A DNA stretch of 64,000 nucleotides from Membranipora membranacea (GCA_914767715.1 OU612067.1:22604162-22668161); one strand, 5' to 3'; shown: positions 1 through 14,018, counted from the first letter of the stretch. Made by a program: numbers and translations. Notes: a model not told the origin generated them from the letters alone.

Positions 1-1096
1 CCCTCACAAGCTGATAAAGCATTACTTTATCACAAAATCATAAGATATGTTTATATATTGCGTGGCTTTGAGTACAGCCTATCCTCTAATGCAAAGAGTA
101 GGAATTCTCAAATATGCCTTACACATGTGAGGCGCGATCTCATCAGAAATTATTTTTTCATCGATGTACAATTTTTCGAGGGATAAGCAAGATATCCACA
201 ACATTTTCTTAGTTTTTATCCTATTTATAACTCAAACAATTCCTTTTTTAAATTTCAGCATAATTGGCGAGTGATAGTGGGTAATATAACAACATAAATA
301 TATCAGCTATTTTATCATGACCTCCATCTGAACATTACACAATAAATCTCCTTTTCAACTTGTTGATCCTAGTAGTGGCCATCGGTGCTATTGGTCAACT
401 GTAACAAGTGGTTTAGATTTGAAATGATTATACAGGGCTGTAGTTTAAAAATAATGATAAGGGAGGCAAAAGTCAGATGCGAGTCCGGAGCATCATCATG
501 AGGGGTTCTGTAAGCTCCTGATCAAGCAAATAAAGGCATATAATTAGTAAAATGTTAATCTTAGTGGAGCCGATTCTGACGTAGATTATTCAGTTATAGT
601 GGTTTTAGGCCACTGTATTTAGCTTTCTAGGGGAGGCAGAGCGTCCCTGCCCCTAGAACTACGGCCCTGTATACTAGACACGAACTGGAGCTCAGATTCT
701 AAGTGTGAGATTTCACCGATTAGCACTGTAACAGATGATTGATTATAGCCTTTGCGGTGCTTACTTTACGCATCACTTACCAACGAAGCAAGCTAATTAT
801 ATTAATAATACTATCCCTGAAGGAGCTGGAGAACTTACTCTCCAGTCACAAGTGAGGCGAGAAGAGAGAAATCTATATCAGCCATAAGTCAACAAGTGTT
901 CATAACGGCAATTATTATAAACGTTACAGTCGAGCGAGAAGTGAGTGGAGTCAAAATAAACGTGGTGGATTAGATCTAACATTGTAGCAATCTCAGAGTA
1001 CCTTCAACTACTAAATCAGCTGGACAGTTTACAAGTGCGAATAAAGCTTTGGTATAGAAGACAAACCGGGACCTACTGTTCTGAGTACTAACAATA
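1..1096. other. Non-coding sequence upstream of the secreted-protein gene
   Basis: No open frame with coding character is seen on either strand. The stretch before the ATG at 1097 presumably holds the promoter and 5' UTR, but no TATA box or other motif stands out. Confidence 0.4.
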
Positions 1097-4000
1097 ATGA
1101 AAGCAATATATCTTTTTGGATTAATTGCCGTTGTCGGCACAGCAGTCTATGGCAGGTAAGAGTATATGGTAAAATACACTTTGCTTTTCTCTTCCATCAT
1201 CCATTCCATCATCATCATGTTGTAACTAAATCATATCGGAAATCATAAGCCATAAATATATAATATAGCTATCCTCTTGGAGAGGCTGGGGAAGGGAGGG
1301 AGGGACGAACAGACAGACGGACGGACGCTTCTGCGTTGTTTTCTGGGGATTGCATACAAATCTAGGAAACATCTTGGGGAATTTTGTTTCCACTGCAGCA
1401 AGCTTCAGCTCACTTTTTATTGGTAGTAATAAAGGTTGTTTGAGTTTAAGCATACATTCGGCGATTATTTGGAGATAAGAATGCTGGATTCTGAACTATG
1501 TTTGTGTTTTTGCTGTGTCTAAAGTTATATGCAGATTGGGTTTTGATGTCGCAGATGAACTCAAATATACTTTATTGTAATTTGTATTTTATGAGGACAT
1601 ACAGGTTGGAAATACCAATTTATGATTTTATGGGGCCGAACAGTATCTCATGATGTGTTACTTGTATTTTACTTACCATTTAGGAAACTGGAAATTGTGG
1701 AGCTTAAGCTAAAGGCCGACTCCTCCAAACATCACAGCCATAGCCTGTGCTCTAAGAAATCACTGGATACCTGTCAGAATAAGTTTCAAGGGCATGTGAG
1801 AGCCGTGTCCTCAGACAAAGATGCTACAGATAAACAGGACCTCTGGTGTGAAGTTCTCTCGGTGGGTAGATCATTTCTAAGCCACTGGCCATGTTGTGGA
1901 AGTTGGTTTCATTGGGGTCCGACAAAGCCGTTACTGCAGTTGGGAAATAGTACAATATATTCATTCAGATGTTAACCCTTGTCTCTTTGAGTATATTACT
2001 ATTAATTTGGTAAAATCAAAAGCAAAGTTCGGAAATTTACGACACTGAGCAGACATATGAACAGCAGATGATGTAGTTTCCATGTTATATCAAGATCAAT
2101 TTTCAAACAGGTTGTATAAACTTTAAAATGTCCAATGAGTAAGAAAATAACACTCTAGCTAAGCTATATGTCTTGGACTTCTATTCCCATATATATTATT
2201 GCTTATTTAATCTCCGATCAATCAGAAGAATGATAAAAATCATGTCTTCAAAGTTTAGAAAGTAGCCCAAATCTGCAAACCAACGAGCGACAGGAAGCCT
2301 GAATGTGATAATAATCGTTTCTAGGGGCTCCGAAATTCAACAATGTTAAGTAATGCAAAAATAATGGTTGTTCCATCTCAGAGTGGCAACTAAGAGCCAC
2401 AAAGAAATCTGAGACAATTTACTAAACGCTTTGCCTCTGTTGGATTACCATCGTGTGATTTTCATTTTGATCAACATCTGAAGACTTTCCAAATAACATC
2501 TTGTATTGCGCAAACAAATTCTTATAGTGTGAATAGACTGGTATATTACGGCAGGTGCTACATGTTTTAATGCCAGAGTTTATCATTCCAAACATACCAA
2601 GGTGTAATTATGGAATCAAAAGTTGACACTTCCGCCTAAGGAAAACCCAAGAGATACTTAGGTGTTAACATAACAGGAGCAGTCACAGACTTGATAATAA
2701 TTGTTATCAAGTCTAAGTCTAGTGGCCATTTCATTGTGAATAGCATTTGGCAAGAAATCATATCCAAATTTAAGTGAGATGATCTTGGCTAGTGTCGCCA
2801 ACATTCACAAAGAAAGAAGGTAAATGAGAATTTATGTCTATATTGCCTGTTAAATAGAGTTTCAGGAATATAAATATTGTAAATTAATTAATTGCGTCAC
2901 ATTTTCTTTTCCAGAAATTTTATTCAGTAATTCGGCATTGGTTATTACATGAGCACATGACTCGAGGAACATACCTGGTTTGAAATAAGAGGCATTGTGT
3001 TGGATTTGACAGACATGCATTGAATCTAATTGGAACTAGAATTATTGAATGTTAAAAAACTCTCTAACTTCATCATTGAAGATGTCTATTTTTAGCCTAT
3101 ATCTAATTCGGTGCAAATTCATTTCAACTCACGAAAGGAAATTAAAGTCGACCTTGGTATCTGATTTGCTTATTGCAAGCAATCTTATCTCATGGAAACG
3201 TAATTTGTTCCACTCTTCTGGGTATTTAAATTGATCGCATGCATGAAATTTTACACATCAGTTTCCTGCCAGTGAAAAAGGGATAATAAACTCATCCGTG
3301 ATAAAAAAGAACCAAGGAGAAGGTTCAACTCCATGAATCAAACCAAGCCGTAAATTCGAAAAGTACACTATTGCGTGCGCGGTATCAATCGGGATAATGA
3401 CTGGACGTAAAACTTCCCAGTCAAAACGCATCACGATGCATCATAAATCATACAGATTTCAAGGAAAGAAAGAATTCTGTTGTGTAACTCTCCAACTCTT
3501 AAATGTTTGTCTGATGCAAGCTCCTGTTTGTTAAGTCTATGTTGACCTACGTGAAAAGTCAACTTGCCGTGGGCGATTAGCGGAAAAAGGCAAAAACAAA
3601 TACTTGGCTAGAGTTAAGCAACACCCATAATCAGCCATTTAAGCAGGTATCTCATCTGGATTATAACTGGTAAACATTGATTTTATCCATAACTAGGGGC
3701 CAACGCCTGAAGGGACGACAAGAATAAATCTCTGATGAAACTGATTATCCCTGCTAATTTGTTCCTGGTTCATTTTACAGGCACATAACACTTGTATGGA
3801 GGAGATAATTTCCGTCTGCAGGAAGGAGTACCCAATACTGAGCCATAAGATCACTAAATATCTGCTGCAGGTCGTACATAAGGGATGTACACACGAGGGT
3901 AAGCTAGGCTCAAAATAACTGTCTAAATCAAATGTCCATCCTTTTTCTTGTCGATGAGGAAAACAAGGTAGAAGTCCCTAGGTTATAAAGACACTCAAAT

Positions 4001-4879
4001 GAAAAGCCAATGCAGGTTTCTATTCTGACAAACCTTTGCAAACTTTCCAACAACAATGATTTTATCAGTTTATCTCATGCGTCAAAGACGATTTATCCTG
4101 ACTAAAAATCACAACTTTGGAGAAGCTGTGATGTTGCTCAACTTGTTTTCCTCTATACAAGAGCGATTCCAACATTGGCAAAAACGTGTGAAAATCCTTC
4201 CTACATAGCTGGTTCAACCACTTGAGATAATCGATAGCAATGGTTCAGGGACAGGTACAAGTCTCACACTGTTGCTAATTTTCACAAAGGAAGAGCCTCT
4301 TGTACATCAAAATTAGATTTGGCTAAACATCTAATGGGTGGTGAAAAATCTCAGCGCTAGCATAAAAATTCACACCACACCGACTGAATGAAATTCAATT
4401 TTTGAAAAATTAAATAAACTAATACTAAGTTGTGTTCTTGGAACCTTATAAAATGTCTCTGAGAAATGATTTCTTTATGCATCACCCCGTTTGTGATGTA
4501 CTCGCTCATACTATTGTCATATCCTGACTAAATATGATGTTCATAGCTTGTGGGCGTCGATTATCACTCATCCAACAAATTACTCAGTTTAGTCACTTCC
4601 CAAGCTCTAAACAGCTTTCACTTATAATCACTAATAGGGGCAAGCATGTTTAATTGAGTGTGCTAAATGATTTTAGGTGCACCAATCGATAAAACATGCG
4701 CTGACGAAAAACAATACAGTGGCGTGGACTCCAAGAAAGACAAGACCTTACAGGACATTGCCAACAACTGCCTGAAGCACAACAGTAAACTGAACCCTCA
4801 ACTCCAGACCCTAGTTGATCTACTCAACAACTTGACCAGAAGCATACATCATCTCTACAAAAGATTACCTACAGACTAA
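1097..4879 (+). CDS. Small secreted eight-cysteine protein, four exons (unrecognised)
   Basis: Coding exons 1097-1155, 1684-1861, 3781-3898 and 4677-4879 join in phase (2, 0, 1) to give about 185 aa ending in TAA. Exon 1 encodes a signal peptide: Met-Lys followed by a hydrophobic stretch (IYLFGLIAVVGTAVYG), so the product should enter the secretory pathway. The mature part is polar and lysine-rich with eight cysteines: three in exon 2 (LCSK, DTCQ, LWCE), three in exon 3 (NTCM, SVCR, KGCT) and two in exon 4 (KTCA, NNCL). It has no transmembrane segment after the signal peptide. The last exon looks helical (leucine-rich LQTLVDLLNNL). Borders are GT/AG: donors gtaaga, gtgggt and gtaagc, with acceptors ending in ttag, acag and ttag. 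I do not recognise the family. Four intramolecular disulfides in a helical secreted factor would fit, but that is inference. The model is supported by phase and composition, not by homology. Confidence 0.68.
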
Positions 4880-7800
4880 CAAACCAGGACTCTCGTACCC
4901 TACATTAACGATCAAATGAATTAGTTAGATGACTCGTTGTAAGCAGCACGGGAACATCTCGGGGCGAACCCCATGAACAATTGGCCGAATAATTTGATCA
5001 TGTTGATGTTTTTAGCCAGATCCCCATGTCCGGATGTAGTAAAAGTGTTTTATGTTTTACCTGCATAGCCGTGATTCTCAGCCAGTCATGTGTTTATGTG
5101 AACCTTAGGATTTTAATCCTAGTTACACTTATGTTGTAAATAAGGCGTGAAACTGGATTGACATCATAATGACGTTACTGATAAATAATCTGTTATTGTA
5201 AAACATAGTCTTACTCTGTGGCCCAGACAGATTTCACCTCTCGGTTTATTTATTCCATGCCAATGTTACGAAATCATCGAATAGTTTTATTATTAATGAT
5301 GATTTATTATACTTTATAATAACTATTATAAATGTGAAAATGAAAAGTGTCTATAAAGCTGGCTTCATACTGACCAGGGAATGTCAAGGAGTATCCCACA
5401 ATGCAATACCCTAGAAGAGTAAAGTGTCTAGAAGAAAAGTCTGTCTTTGCTCACAGCTTGAAGTATTGGAAATTATGATTGGCTTCTATTTACTCAACCT
5501 CATTAGTCTGAGTCTGAGTCTGAGTCTGAGTCTGAGTCTGAGCTTCCCAGACTCTCGCCCCCGCCCGACTTAATACCAGACTCTCGCCCCCCCCCCCCGC
5601 CGGATTTGATACAAACGCCCACCTTAGCTATAGTGAAAGCTGATGCTAGCTAATAAAGTCACTTAAATCAAGCTAAACTAAACTTGAGCCAATATTACTC
5701 CTCCAGGGTATCCAAAAATCCTAAGGGTCAATGCTACCGTACATTATGATCTTCCTGCGAATTCCAGGTTAAAGTTGGATTTCCGAGGATTAATTTTAAC
5801 ATCACTCATTGTCGGGAAGCTGTGCCGGTAATGTTGTAGTACCATGTCCCTTCGTTTGCCAAAACCTTCATCGGTAACTACAGTCTATTCTGTCAGTAAT
5901 GCAGATAAAACCTAGCCATGGAGCACCCCTACATTCTTACCCTACTGGTTGTTGTTGTAGTTTGTGGACTGTCGTAATTGTTCAAGATGAGATTTATTTT
6001 TTCCATTTGGAAGCATTTTCATTCTAACGAAATTGTGATGACGAGAATGGGAATAAATTTAAACATAAATAAAAAGACATGCTTCTGTGAAAACGAATCA
6101 ATTCTATTGTAATTATTTCTAGAATACTAAATACTTTGTAGACTTTAGCCTGAGCGGGCTGACTGGGGAGGGGGACAATTCACTGTGGCTAGTGTAACCA
6201 GTGGTCTAAGTAGAATTTTTTCTCTGAGGGTATTCTACTCTCGGGCTGAAAATGGTTTTGAGAATTTTTCTAAAATTTCTAGATCAAATTATGCAAAAAT
6301 TTGATCTGTAATAGTATGATTGATATCTGGTCAAAAGAGACAACTTCACACTGTTTTAGTACAGAATCCTTGTGGGAACTGTGTTCTAAAGGTCCCCCCC
6401 CCCCTCTATATTTCTTTGTGGGAACTCAGTTCCCACTCAATCAGAATACTGAATGTAACCCTTATACAGTTACATCAATTGAAGTTAAGTTACTGGCATC
6501 ATATATTTTGATAATTTGTGTATCATCATCACATAGATAGAGGCCTCCAAGATTAGGCCTCATACCTATAGACGTTTCTATGTAACAAATTAAGATAAAG
6601 GTTATCCATCCACATTCCTCAAGAGGTCAGGACAAACAAATCAATAAAATACCTGATTAAACTTGATGGATTAAACATTTGTGACTCATACTCTCGGTAG
6701 ATACATATCAAAGCGACGGAGGCGGAGTTTTCACTTCCGAGCTCTGTGTACGATGCAGTTGCTTAGGCAATAACTGCTAGTTACAAGCACAAGCCCATGA
6801 GGCATGTAATGTATTTTAATCCTAATAAATGGGTTTTAAGTATAGGAAAATACCAATGGAAAGTAACCAATACAATATGAAGTTTGTCTAATGACTAGGC
6901 TAGTGGGCATCAGTGACCACTGGGTATATATTACACCCTTAGAATATTGCATCACCGAGGGAAAAATCACACTCTGAATCACAAGTTTAATACATATATG
7001 AATTGTGCGAGTATTTCATCATACCAACTTATTTGCAACTTTTGACCATACAATGATTGGCCTCTCCGCATATTGACATCACTTGGTAACAAGAACACCT
7101 CTGCACTATTTCTACAACAATGTATGTCCTAATCTCTTTCCTCAAATGTGGAAGCCACAATGGTCTCTCACCGCACCTGTTTGGGTTAGACCATTGATAT
7201 GAATTTATGGATCAGTGGCGAAACTCATAGCGTGGCTATTTGTGGAGTTATGCCATCAGTATAAAGCTTTGTGTCAGGAGCTAAATAAGCCATAAATCTC
7301 GCAGCTTTTATGTTTTGCTTTGATTGACGTCCCAGAAACAACCTTCAAAATCTCAGGCAAGCTGCTCGACAAAAGTTTTCAAGGGTCAGCTATAATTCTG
7401 ATTCTGAACTTGTGGACCAATTAAAGACGAGAAATGCGGTCCAACAACTATACATAAAAAGCCATACGCTTGCTCAGGGTCAGATATACATACCCTTCAT
7501 CCATATAATATAATATATTAGTGGGTTAGATATTTATTATACAATGGGGACAGGTTATAACGTTAATCATAGTGACATTCTGCTTCCGACTTTTATTTTC
7601 GATAAGTTACAAAAATCATATAAACAGTAATTAATCTTTCTATATTCAACATTCTCCATCAAATATATAATTACATCTGCTATACATCTGAAAAATTGAT
7701 GCAATAATATGATCACAACAATGTTAGTTAAAAACCACATGAATTATATTGACGATATCCCTATTCATCGCTCAGATATTTTCACTCAAGCTTGGTGTTA

Positions 7801-8424
7801 CTGGTTGTTTATTAACAGCAGTTGGCACCTATATCTTCGGTAAATATCAGCAAGGTTGTGCTTCACTTATTCGATACCACCTCTACAATAAATCATAAAT
7901 AAAACATTATACTCATCTATACGTTTATAGTATGTGTATGAATGCGGTCTCAAATAATTTAACATTGAAAGGTTCAAGATACTCTTTTCTTGACCTTCTG
8001 AAAACATGATTCATTCCTTTTTGAAAAGATATTAAAAAATCATTGTGTTTTTGTCAGTGTTGGCCCCACCCTAATGATGATCCTGGTATAAAACAATGAA
8101 CTTTAACGTGTTTCGATGAAACAAGCAATGAGTATAATCAAGTGAACAAGGTCAACTCCTGGTCACAATACAATTTATCGCATACTTTCAAAACAAAATG
8201 TGATATGGATACATTTTTCTTGCTGATTAACTTATCTATTGGTATACACATGTACACAGTACACATATACACAGTACTCGATTACAGCAAACTATAAAAA
8301 GCTACAGGTAAAGGTTCACTGATGAAATTGAAACGATCTCTAAGGTATATAAATAGGTCTAGGTGTTTGTTGGCTTTGTTTTGCTTGCTAGGGTAACGTA
8401 AACATAAATAGTGTTCGTAAAATG
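4880..8424. other. Intergenic region with hexamer repeat and poly-C tracts
   Basis: This lies between the secreted-protein gene and the 3' end of MRPS22. It holds a GTCTGA hexamer array near 5508-5543, poly-C tracts near 5588-5600 and 6398-6410, and AT-rich filler. No exon with phase-consistent borders or recognisable coding sequence was found. Confidence 0.4.
5507..5543. repeat. (GTCTGA)n microsatellite
   Basis: About six tandem copies of the hexamer GTCTGA are followed by two short repeats of a cagactctcgccccc motif and a run of C. Simple-sequence expansion. Confidence 0.9.
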
Positions 8425-11400
8425 TCAAATAGGAGCCTTGCTACTGCCTATAGACTTCTGTTTAGACTTCTGGGCCTTAACAGCGGTCTTCCTAAGAACT
8501 AAGGAACAAATTAAAATCACAGATTATTGTGCAACCAACCACAATCTTAGTATCGAGACAAGATAGGCATGGGGCAGATAACACTTGGTAAGGAGAAATG
8601 AATCTTTGAACTTGATCCTGGAGTCGTGCCCACATTTCACAAGGTCACACAACCCAAAGATAAGTGAAACAAAATTTTACCTGATTACGGCGGCAGGGAG
8701 ACCAAAACTCACTGATTACAGTAAAACTAGGATATAAGGGACTTACTTTTAGAGATGTGCTGAGACTTGGCAAGTAGATCTTGTAACTCTGATTGAAGAT
8801 CTGTGGATTGAAATTCTTCGCTCTTGATAAACTCCTGCAAGGATCAAGTTAAAATAGCATTACTGACAGATACTAAACACTAGGGTCTGAGTACACAATG
8901 CTACGTGTATGATCGTCTGAAGTCAGTTGTGCCAATTGGCATTTCAAGATAGGTATGTTGACAATATCTCTCCATCAGCAAAGCTCAGGCTAGAGGCTAA
9001 TTTAGCTAGTTTTGGTTGGTGAATTAAAGTTTGCGAGCGCCAATACAGATATAAGTTACATAAAATAAAGAGGTTGCGTTAATGTGAGCTAGTGATAAGT
9101 TAAGCAGTTGTGGAACTTTTTTTCCTCCAGCAAATACTTTGCACGTCTAAAATATACAAAAAAGTAAGAAATGTATATAGCAATAGCAATACATGATATG
9201 AGTGACCAATACCTGCACACTCTGTATTTTCTGTACATCAGACAGAGTTGTGTCCTCTCCCATTGATACATCACCCTGCTCTTGTGGTGACCACACCAGA
9301 TTATATACTTTGATAACCGACAAACATTCATCCAACCTGAAAATTAAAGAACAGTAAATAAATTTGTTAAACGAAAAACCTTCCAGAAAAGGTCTATTTG
9401 CTTACTGTAATAAGAAATAGACAAAACGCAATAAAATATTTTTGTATTGAGTACATTGATATCTTCTATATTTAGCCTCTAGAGCACTTTTTATATATAG
9501 CAGTACCGAAATATTATTTTTCTATTTTTGTGCTAAACAATCTCATTTTATTCTTGCCTGTATATAGAGGCCTGTAATTTAGCATTTATCATTTGAAATA
9601 AAAGAGTCCATCATCATCTTTGTAATTACCTGGTGCAATTTAGTCAACACATCTTCACAATTAAATCATGTTCGACTGATCATTCAATGAAGGAAATATT
9701 CACTTTACCTGTTGTGTTTGACTAGGTGGGAGAGGAACTGGGTTATATTCTTATTGATAACTTTAGTGAAGACCATAGGACCGTAATGTCTGGTCGATAG
9801 GAGTGTATCGTATGATCTGTTCTCTTCTATATGATCGTATACCTGATGACATACCTGTAATCAGTATAAGATTAGCTATGAGGATAATCTATAAGTACGT
9901 GAACTATAGTGACAAAACTTTTTTTCATCGCCTTTTAAACTTTATGATATTAAAATAATTTAGCATCATTTGGATGAGGTTAACTCTCTTTGTGTTCTAT
10001 TCAATACCATGATGAGCATTGCGCAGATTCACAGAGAAAGAAATCTTAGCAAGTAAAAATCTCGGATTGCCTTCTCAGTTTGCCAAGAGCAGACAAGCTG
10101 CAACCAACCAAATAAAATATGTTCCCATTCCAAGCCTTTTCTTGAGGATGTTTTCAAAAGAATAATATTCTTCCCACACTAACATACAGTATAATCCCCA
10201 TAACTCAGACCTAAGAATTCAAAACTGTTACTTCATACACAGATTGATGGTTCTTTCTGCCAAATCACTATGCATGCTAATGTCACTCAATTCAGACCAA
10301 GGAAATTTACTCCTTGGTCAAAATAAGTAGCAGAATTTTTTGTCACAGTTGATTATGACAGGTAGCCTATCATGACAGGTAGCCTATCATGACAGGTAGC
10401 CTATCATGACAGGTAGCCTATCATGACAGGTAGCCTATCATGACAGGTAGCCTATCATGTCAGGTAGCCTATCATGTCAGGTAGCCTATCATGACAGGTA
10501 GCCTATCATGACAGGTAGCCTATCATGACAGGTAGCCTATCATGTCAGGTAGCCTATTATGACAGGTAGCCTATCATGACAGGTAGCCTATCATGACAGG
10601 TAGCCTATCATGACAGGTAGCCTATCATGACAGGTAGCCTATCATGACAGGTAGCCTATCATGACAGGTAGCCTATCATGACAGGTAGCCTATTATGACA
10701 GGTAGCCTATCATGACAGGTAGCCTATCATGTCAGGTAGCCTATCATGACAGGTAGCCTATCATGACAGGTAGCCTATCATGACAGGTAGCCTATCATGT
10801 CAGGTAGCCTATTATGACAGGTAGCCTATCATGACAGGTAGCCTATCATGACAGGTAGCCTATCATGACAGGTAGCCTATCATGTCAGGTAGCCTATCAT
10901 GACAGGTAGCCTATCATGACAGGTAGCCTATCATGACAGGTAGCCTATTATGACAGGTAGCCTATTATGACAGGTAGCCTATCATGACAGGTAGCCTATT
11001 ATGACAGGTAGCCTATTATGACAGGTAGCCTATCATGACAGGTAGCCTATCATGACAGGTAGCCTATTATGACAGGTAGCCTATTATGACAGGTAGCCTA
11101 TTATGACAGGTAGCCTATCATGACAGGTAGCCTATCATGACAGGTAGCCTATCATGACAGGTAGCCTATTATGACAGGTAGCCTACTATTATTTGACAGC
11201 CTATTATGACAGGTAGCCTATCATGACAGGTAGCCTATTATGACAGGTAGCCTATCATGACAGGTAGCCTACTTTGATTAGATAGCATATCATGACAGGT
11301 AGTCTACTATTATTTGACAGCCTATTATGAAAGGTAGGTAGCTTACATCTATATAATGTGGGTGGTCCGGCTCGTACTGGTTACAGGCTACATCCAGTAT

Positions 11401-14018
11401 ATAACTGTACCTCTGATTATCTAATAACCTCTAAAATAAATAAAATAACAAGTTGGATATACAATATAGCGGTATGATTTATTTCTGGTAAACCAAGGGG
11501 GTGGAACAGTTGACCAGTTTGTGCACTTCAGTCTTCCAAGACACGGCCATTAGTTTATGCGAAATGCATGTTAGCCATGCATCATCATGGATGTATGAGT
11601 ACCCATCTACCAAATAAATACAATGAAAAGCAAGTGATCACACCACCATGTTGTCAATGAACTGCTAGACTTGACTAAGACTTGCAAACCATTATGGGAC
11701 ACACAGTGACAGCATTTGAAGTCAGGTCATCAGAAAGCCTTCCGATAGATAGGTTACCTGAGGTTGTGGGGAGCACACATGACACGGCTGGGGTAAATTA
11801 AGTTCACATCTTGCTGGGTTTTTACCTTGATATTTTCATTGAATAGTAAAGCAGAGGGTCTCATGTGCCGATCCTTCTTTGGGAAATAAACCTGTAAGGC
11901 TCTCTCCCTCATTTCTCTCGGTGCCTCAGAGAGTTTACCATCAGCATAACGTACGACTATTCGCCGCTCCTGTAATAAGTATTAGCTAAGGGTTAGGTGT
12001 GAAAGCCACCAATTATCTTGCAAGAAGTTGCCTATGGCTAGTTTTTGTGTGGTCAAGGTCTGAACTGTGAGGTCTTACGCAAAAAAAAACAACAATGAGC
12101 AACACCAGCATCAATAACCAGAGACCTTATCATTTACCGCGCAGAACTAAGGAGCATAATTGGATCAAACAAGAGAATCTCAGTTAGGAGAGAAGGCTGT
12201 ACTGCAGGCTTTTATGGTCGGAAAGTACAATCGGTGTAAGAGTGTTGTAAGAGTTGCAATGTAGTTGTAATTTTGTGAGAGTTGCAGCGTTACTAGACAT
12301 AATCACACATACCCTTTCTGACAATCCTACAGTTGTGTCCACAAACACATAGTGATTCTCAGAATACATAGCCAGAGCCTCTGAGTCATCACTGAGAAGG
12401 TTCGCTACTTCCTCATGTGGAGGGAGGACTGGAGGCATCTGTGCCACTATATACGCCTTCTCCTGGGCTAGCTGCTGGGCCTGAAGGTGAAATATAACAT
12501 CCCTCGGTAAGAAATGTCAAATTTTATTAAAAAGTGACAGTCCTACTAGGCCATGTCTGGTATGGTTTTAAAGATCTCAGGCTGAAAAGTCATTAGGGCA
12601 TATGAAACGAAACAGCCTGTGAACCTAGTTGCAGTAAAACTGCTGCAAAGTCTGAAAATTGGGATCATAGTGGATCATAGTGATTTATTGCCTCCCCCTG
12701 ACCACTATGAACCACTATGATCCTTGCTAAAATATTAAAAAAAAAAGCTAAAATGCTATTTTCCACAATTTTCATAATTTTTATTTGCCCTATGAACTCA
12801 CAATACTTGAGTTACTGGGGTAATATATCCTATTCTAATAGGACTGTCACTTTAACTCAAACTGAGCATGCCTCTGGATCTATTAAGGTACAGTGCATTA
12901 CATGGTAATAGGAAATTAAACAATTGCAAACGAATTGGAACTATGAAAGATTGTAAATTTTTTTAATAATGAACTAGGACAGAAAGCAAAATCCTTGTTA
13001 TCACTGAACTACCATACAGTCTGGAAGAGTACTAGCAAAGGTATAACAATTTGTAAGCATTCTAGGTTTCGATACCTTAGAGGTGTAAAGCAATCATAGG
13101 GGACAGTTCGGCTTTCCGAATATGCTTGAATTGAGGAGACTCATGGCTAGCTAACAATCATTCAATCTCATCACATGTTATAAACTCCAAGCTTAGCTAT
13201 TGGATATTCATGCTAAGTAACTAGCTATACTAGCCTCATTCTTGTGTTTACCTGTAGGTTATTAGCTACCTCAGTTTGTGAGAATGCTTCCTTTTCTGCT
13301 GTTGAATTATCTGTGTATAGAGCAAATCTTTAATTGCATTACAAATTCTGGTCAGACTGGTCACCAACCTGTTCGAGTTGTTCTTTAGTCATGAGAGTGA
13401 TTTCAGGCACTTCCTTTATTTTGAATGGTCTAGGTATGATCTTTTCTGGGTCTACGAGAGTCATCTTCTTAAGCTCATGTTGTACACCTGGCTTCACAAA
13501 ACTCTCATACACATCCCTAGATATACATCTCCTACATGCTGTAACATTTATAAATTTGAAATGCACTGATCCTATTTGATTTGCAGGTTTAAGTGACAGT
13601 CTACCTAAGGAGATTAATACTCCAGTTGATCAAATCAGCAAAGTCATGCAATTTTCCTCTGACTCAGAAAATCGAACATTCATCCTGACTGCAGGAAGAA
13701 TGACATTTAATATAAGTCATCGAGGAGAGGCTACACCTCCCACAATAGGCTATGCTTACCAAGGTGAACGAAACTATCTTTAACAAAATTCAGTGTGGAA
13801 TATTTAGAGGCTTAGCGTTGGAGTGGGATGCATCAATTCCTTCATCATAGGGAGGAGAAGGGTAATGTGGTGTCACCCTGATGTATCTAAATCATATACT
13901 CATGAACATTATTTCTACCACACAGGTTCTGACAGAATTAATAAAACTTACCTGCTGTGGTTGACCAAGAGCAGACTTGTTGTAGAACAGCAGCGGCTTT
14001 TGCTCGACTGGATATCAT
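8425..14018 (-). CDS. MRPS22: Mitochondrial small ribosomal subunit protein mS22 (MRPS22), ten exons
   Basis: Structural protein of the mitochondrial 28S ribosomal subunit. Coding exons in transcript order: 14018-13952, 13538-13365, 13310-13252, 12480-12313, 11969-11826, 11430-11347, 9854-9709, 9336-9213, 8834-8747, 8498-8425. All phases join, giving about 375 aa (human about 360). Exon 1 encodes a basic, alanine-rich N-terminus (MISSRAKAAAVLQQVCSW) fitting a mitochondrial targeting peptide. Family landmarks that align with vertebrate MRPS22 include LMTKEQLEQ, the MPPVL block followed by an acidic stretch and HYVFVDTT, then VVRYADGKL, ALQVYFPKK and YDTLLSTRHYGPMVF. The C-terminal exon is a lysine-rich tail (KTAVKAQKSKQKS). 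Exon 2 appears to use the gtgacc donor rather than gttggt four bases upstream, because only that keeps phase with exon 3. Intron 6 holds a large minisatellite. Identification is firm; the first and last exons are the least certain. Confidence 0.92.
10351..11338. repeat. 17-bp-unit minisatellite in MRPS22 intron 6
   Basis: Roughly 58 near-identical tandem copies of the 17-mer tatcatgacaggtagcc. Two sites vary repeatedly: tatc/tatt and atgac/atgtc. The array degrades at its right end (from about 11190), where units are interrupted by ctattatttgacag segments. It lies wholly inside the intron between exons 11430-11347 and 9854-9709, and its right edge is about ten bases from the exon 6 donor. Confidence 0.97.
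13587..13763 (+). other. Uncharacterised plus-strand open frame with splice-like borders inside MRPS22 intron 1
   Basis: An open frame on the strand opposite MRPS22 starts right after a tttgcag acceptor-like sequence, reads about 59 codons and reaches a caag|gtgaac donor-like site; if read through, it stops at 13781-13783. The translation is mixed and not low-complexity (for example MQFSSDSENRTFILTAGRM). There is no ATG until about 20 codons in, and no partner exon was found nearby. It could be one exon of an antisense or nested gene, a mobile-element remnant, or a chance open frame. A length near 60 codons is not by itself significant. Confidence 0.25.

Noticed and set aside
10351-11338. CRISPR-like array
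   Set aside because: The units are contiguous 17-mers with no unique spacers, in an intron of an animal gene.
13334-13579. Plus-strand open frame of about 81 codons
   Set aside because: It is the antisense shadow of MRPS22 exon 2, whose minus-strand translation matches the family.
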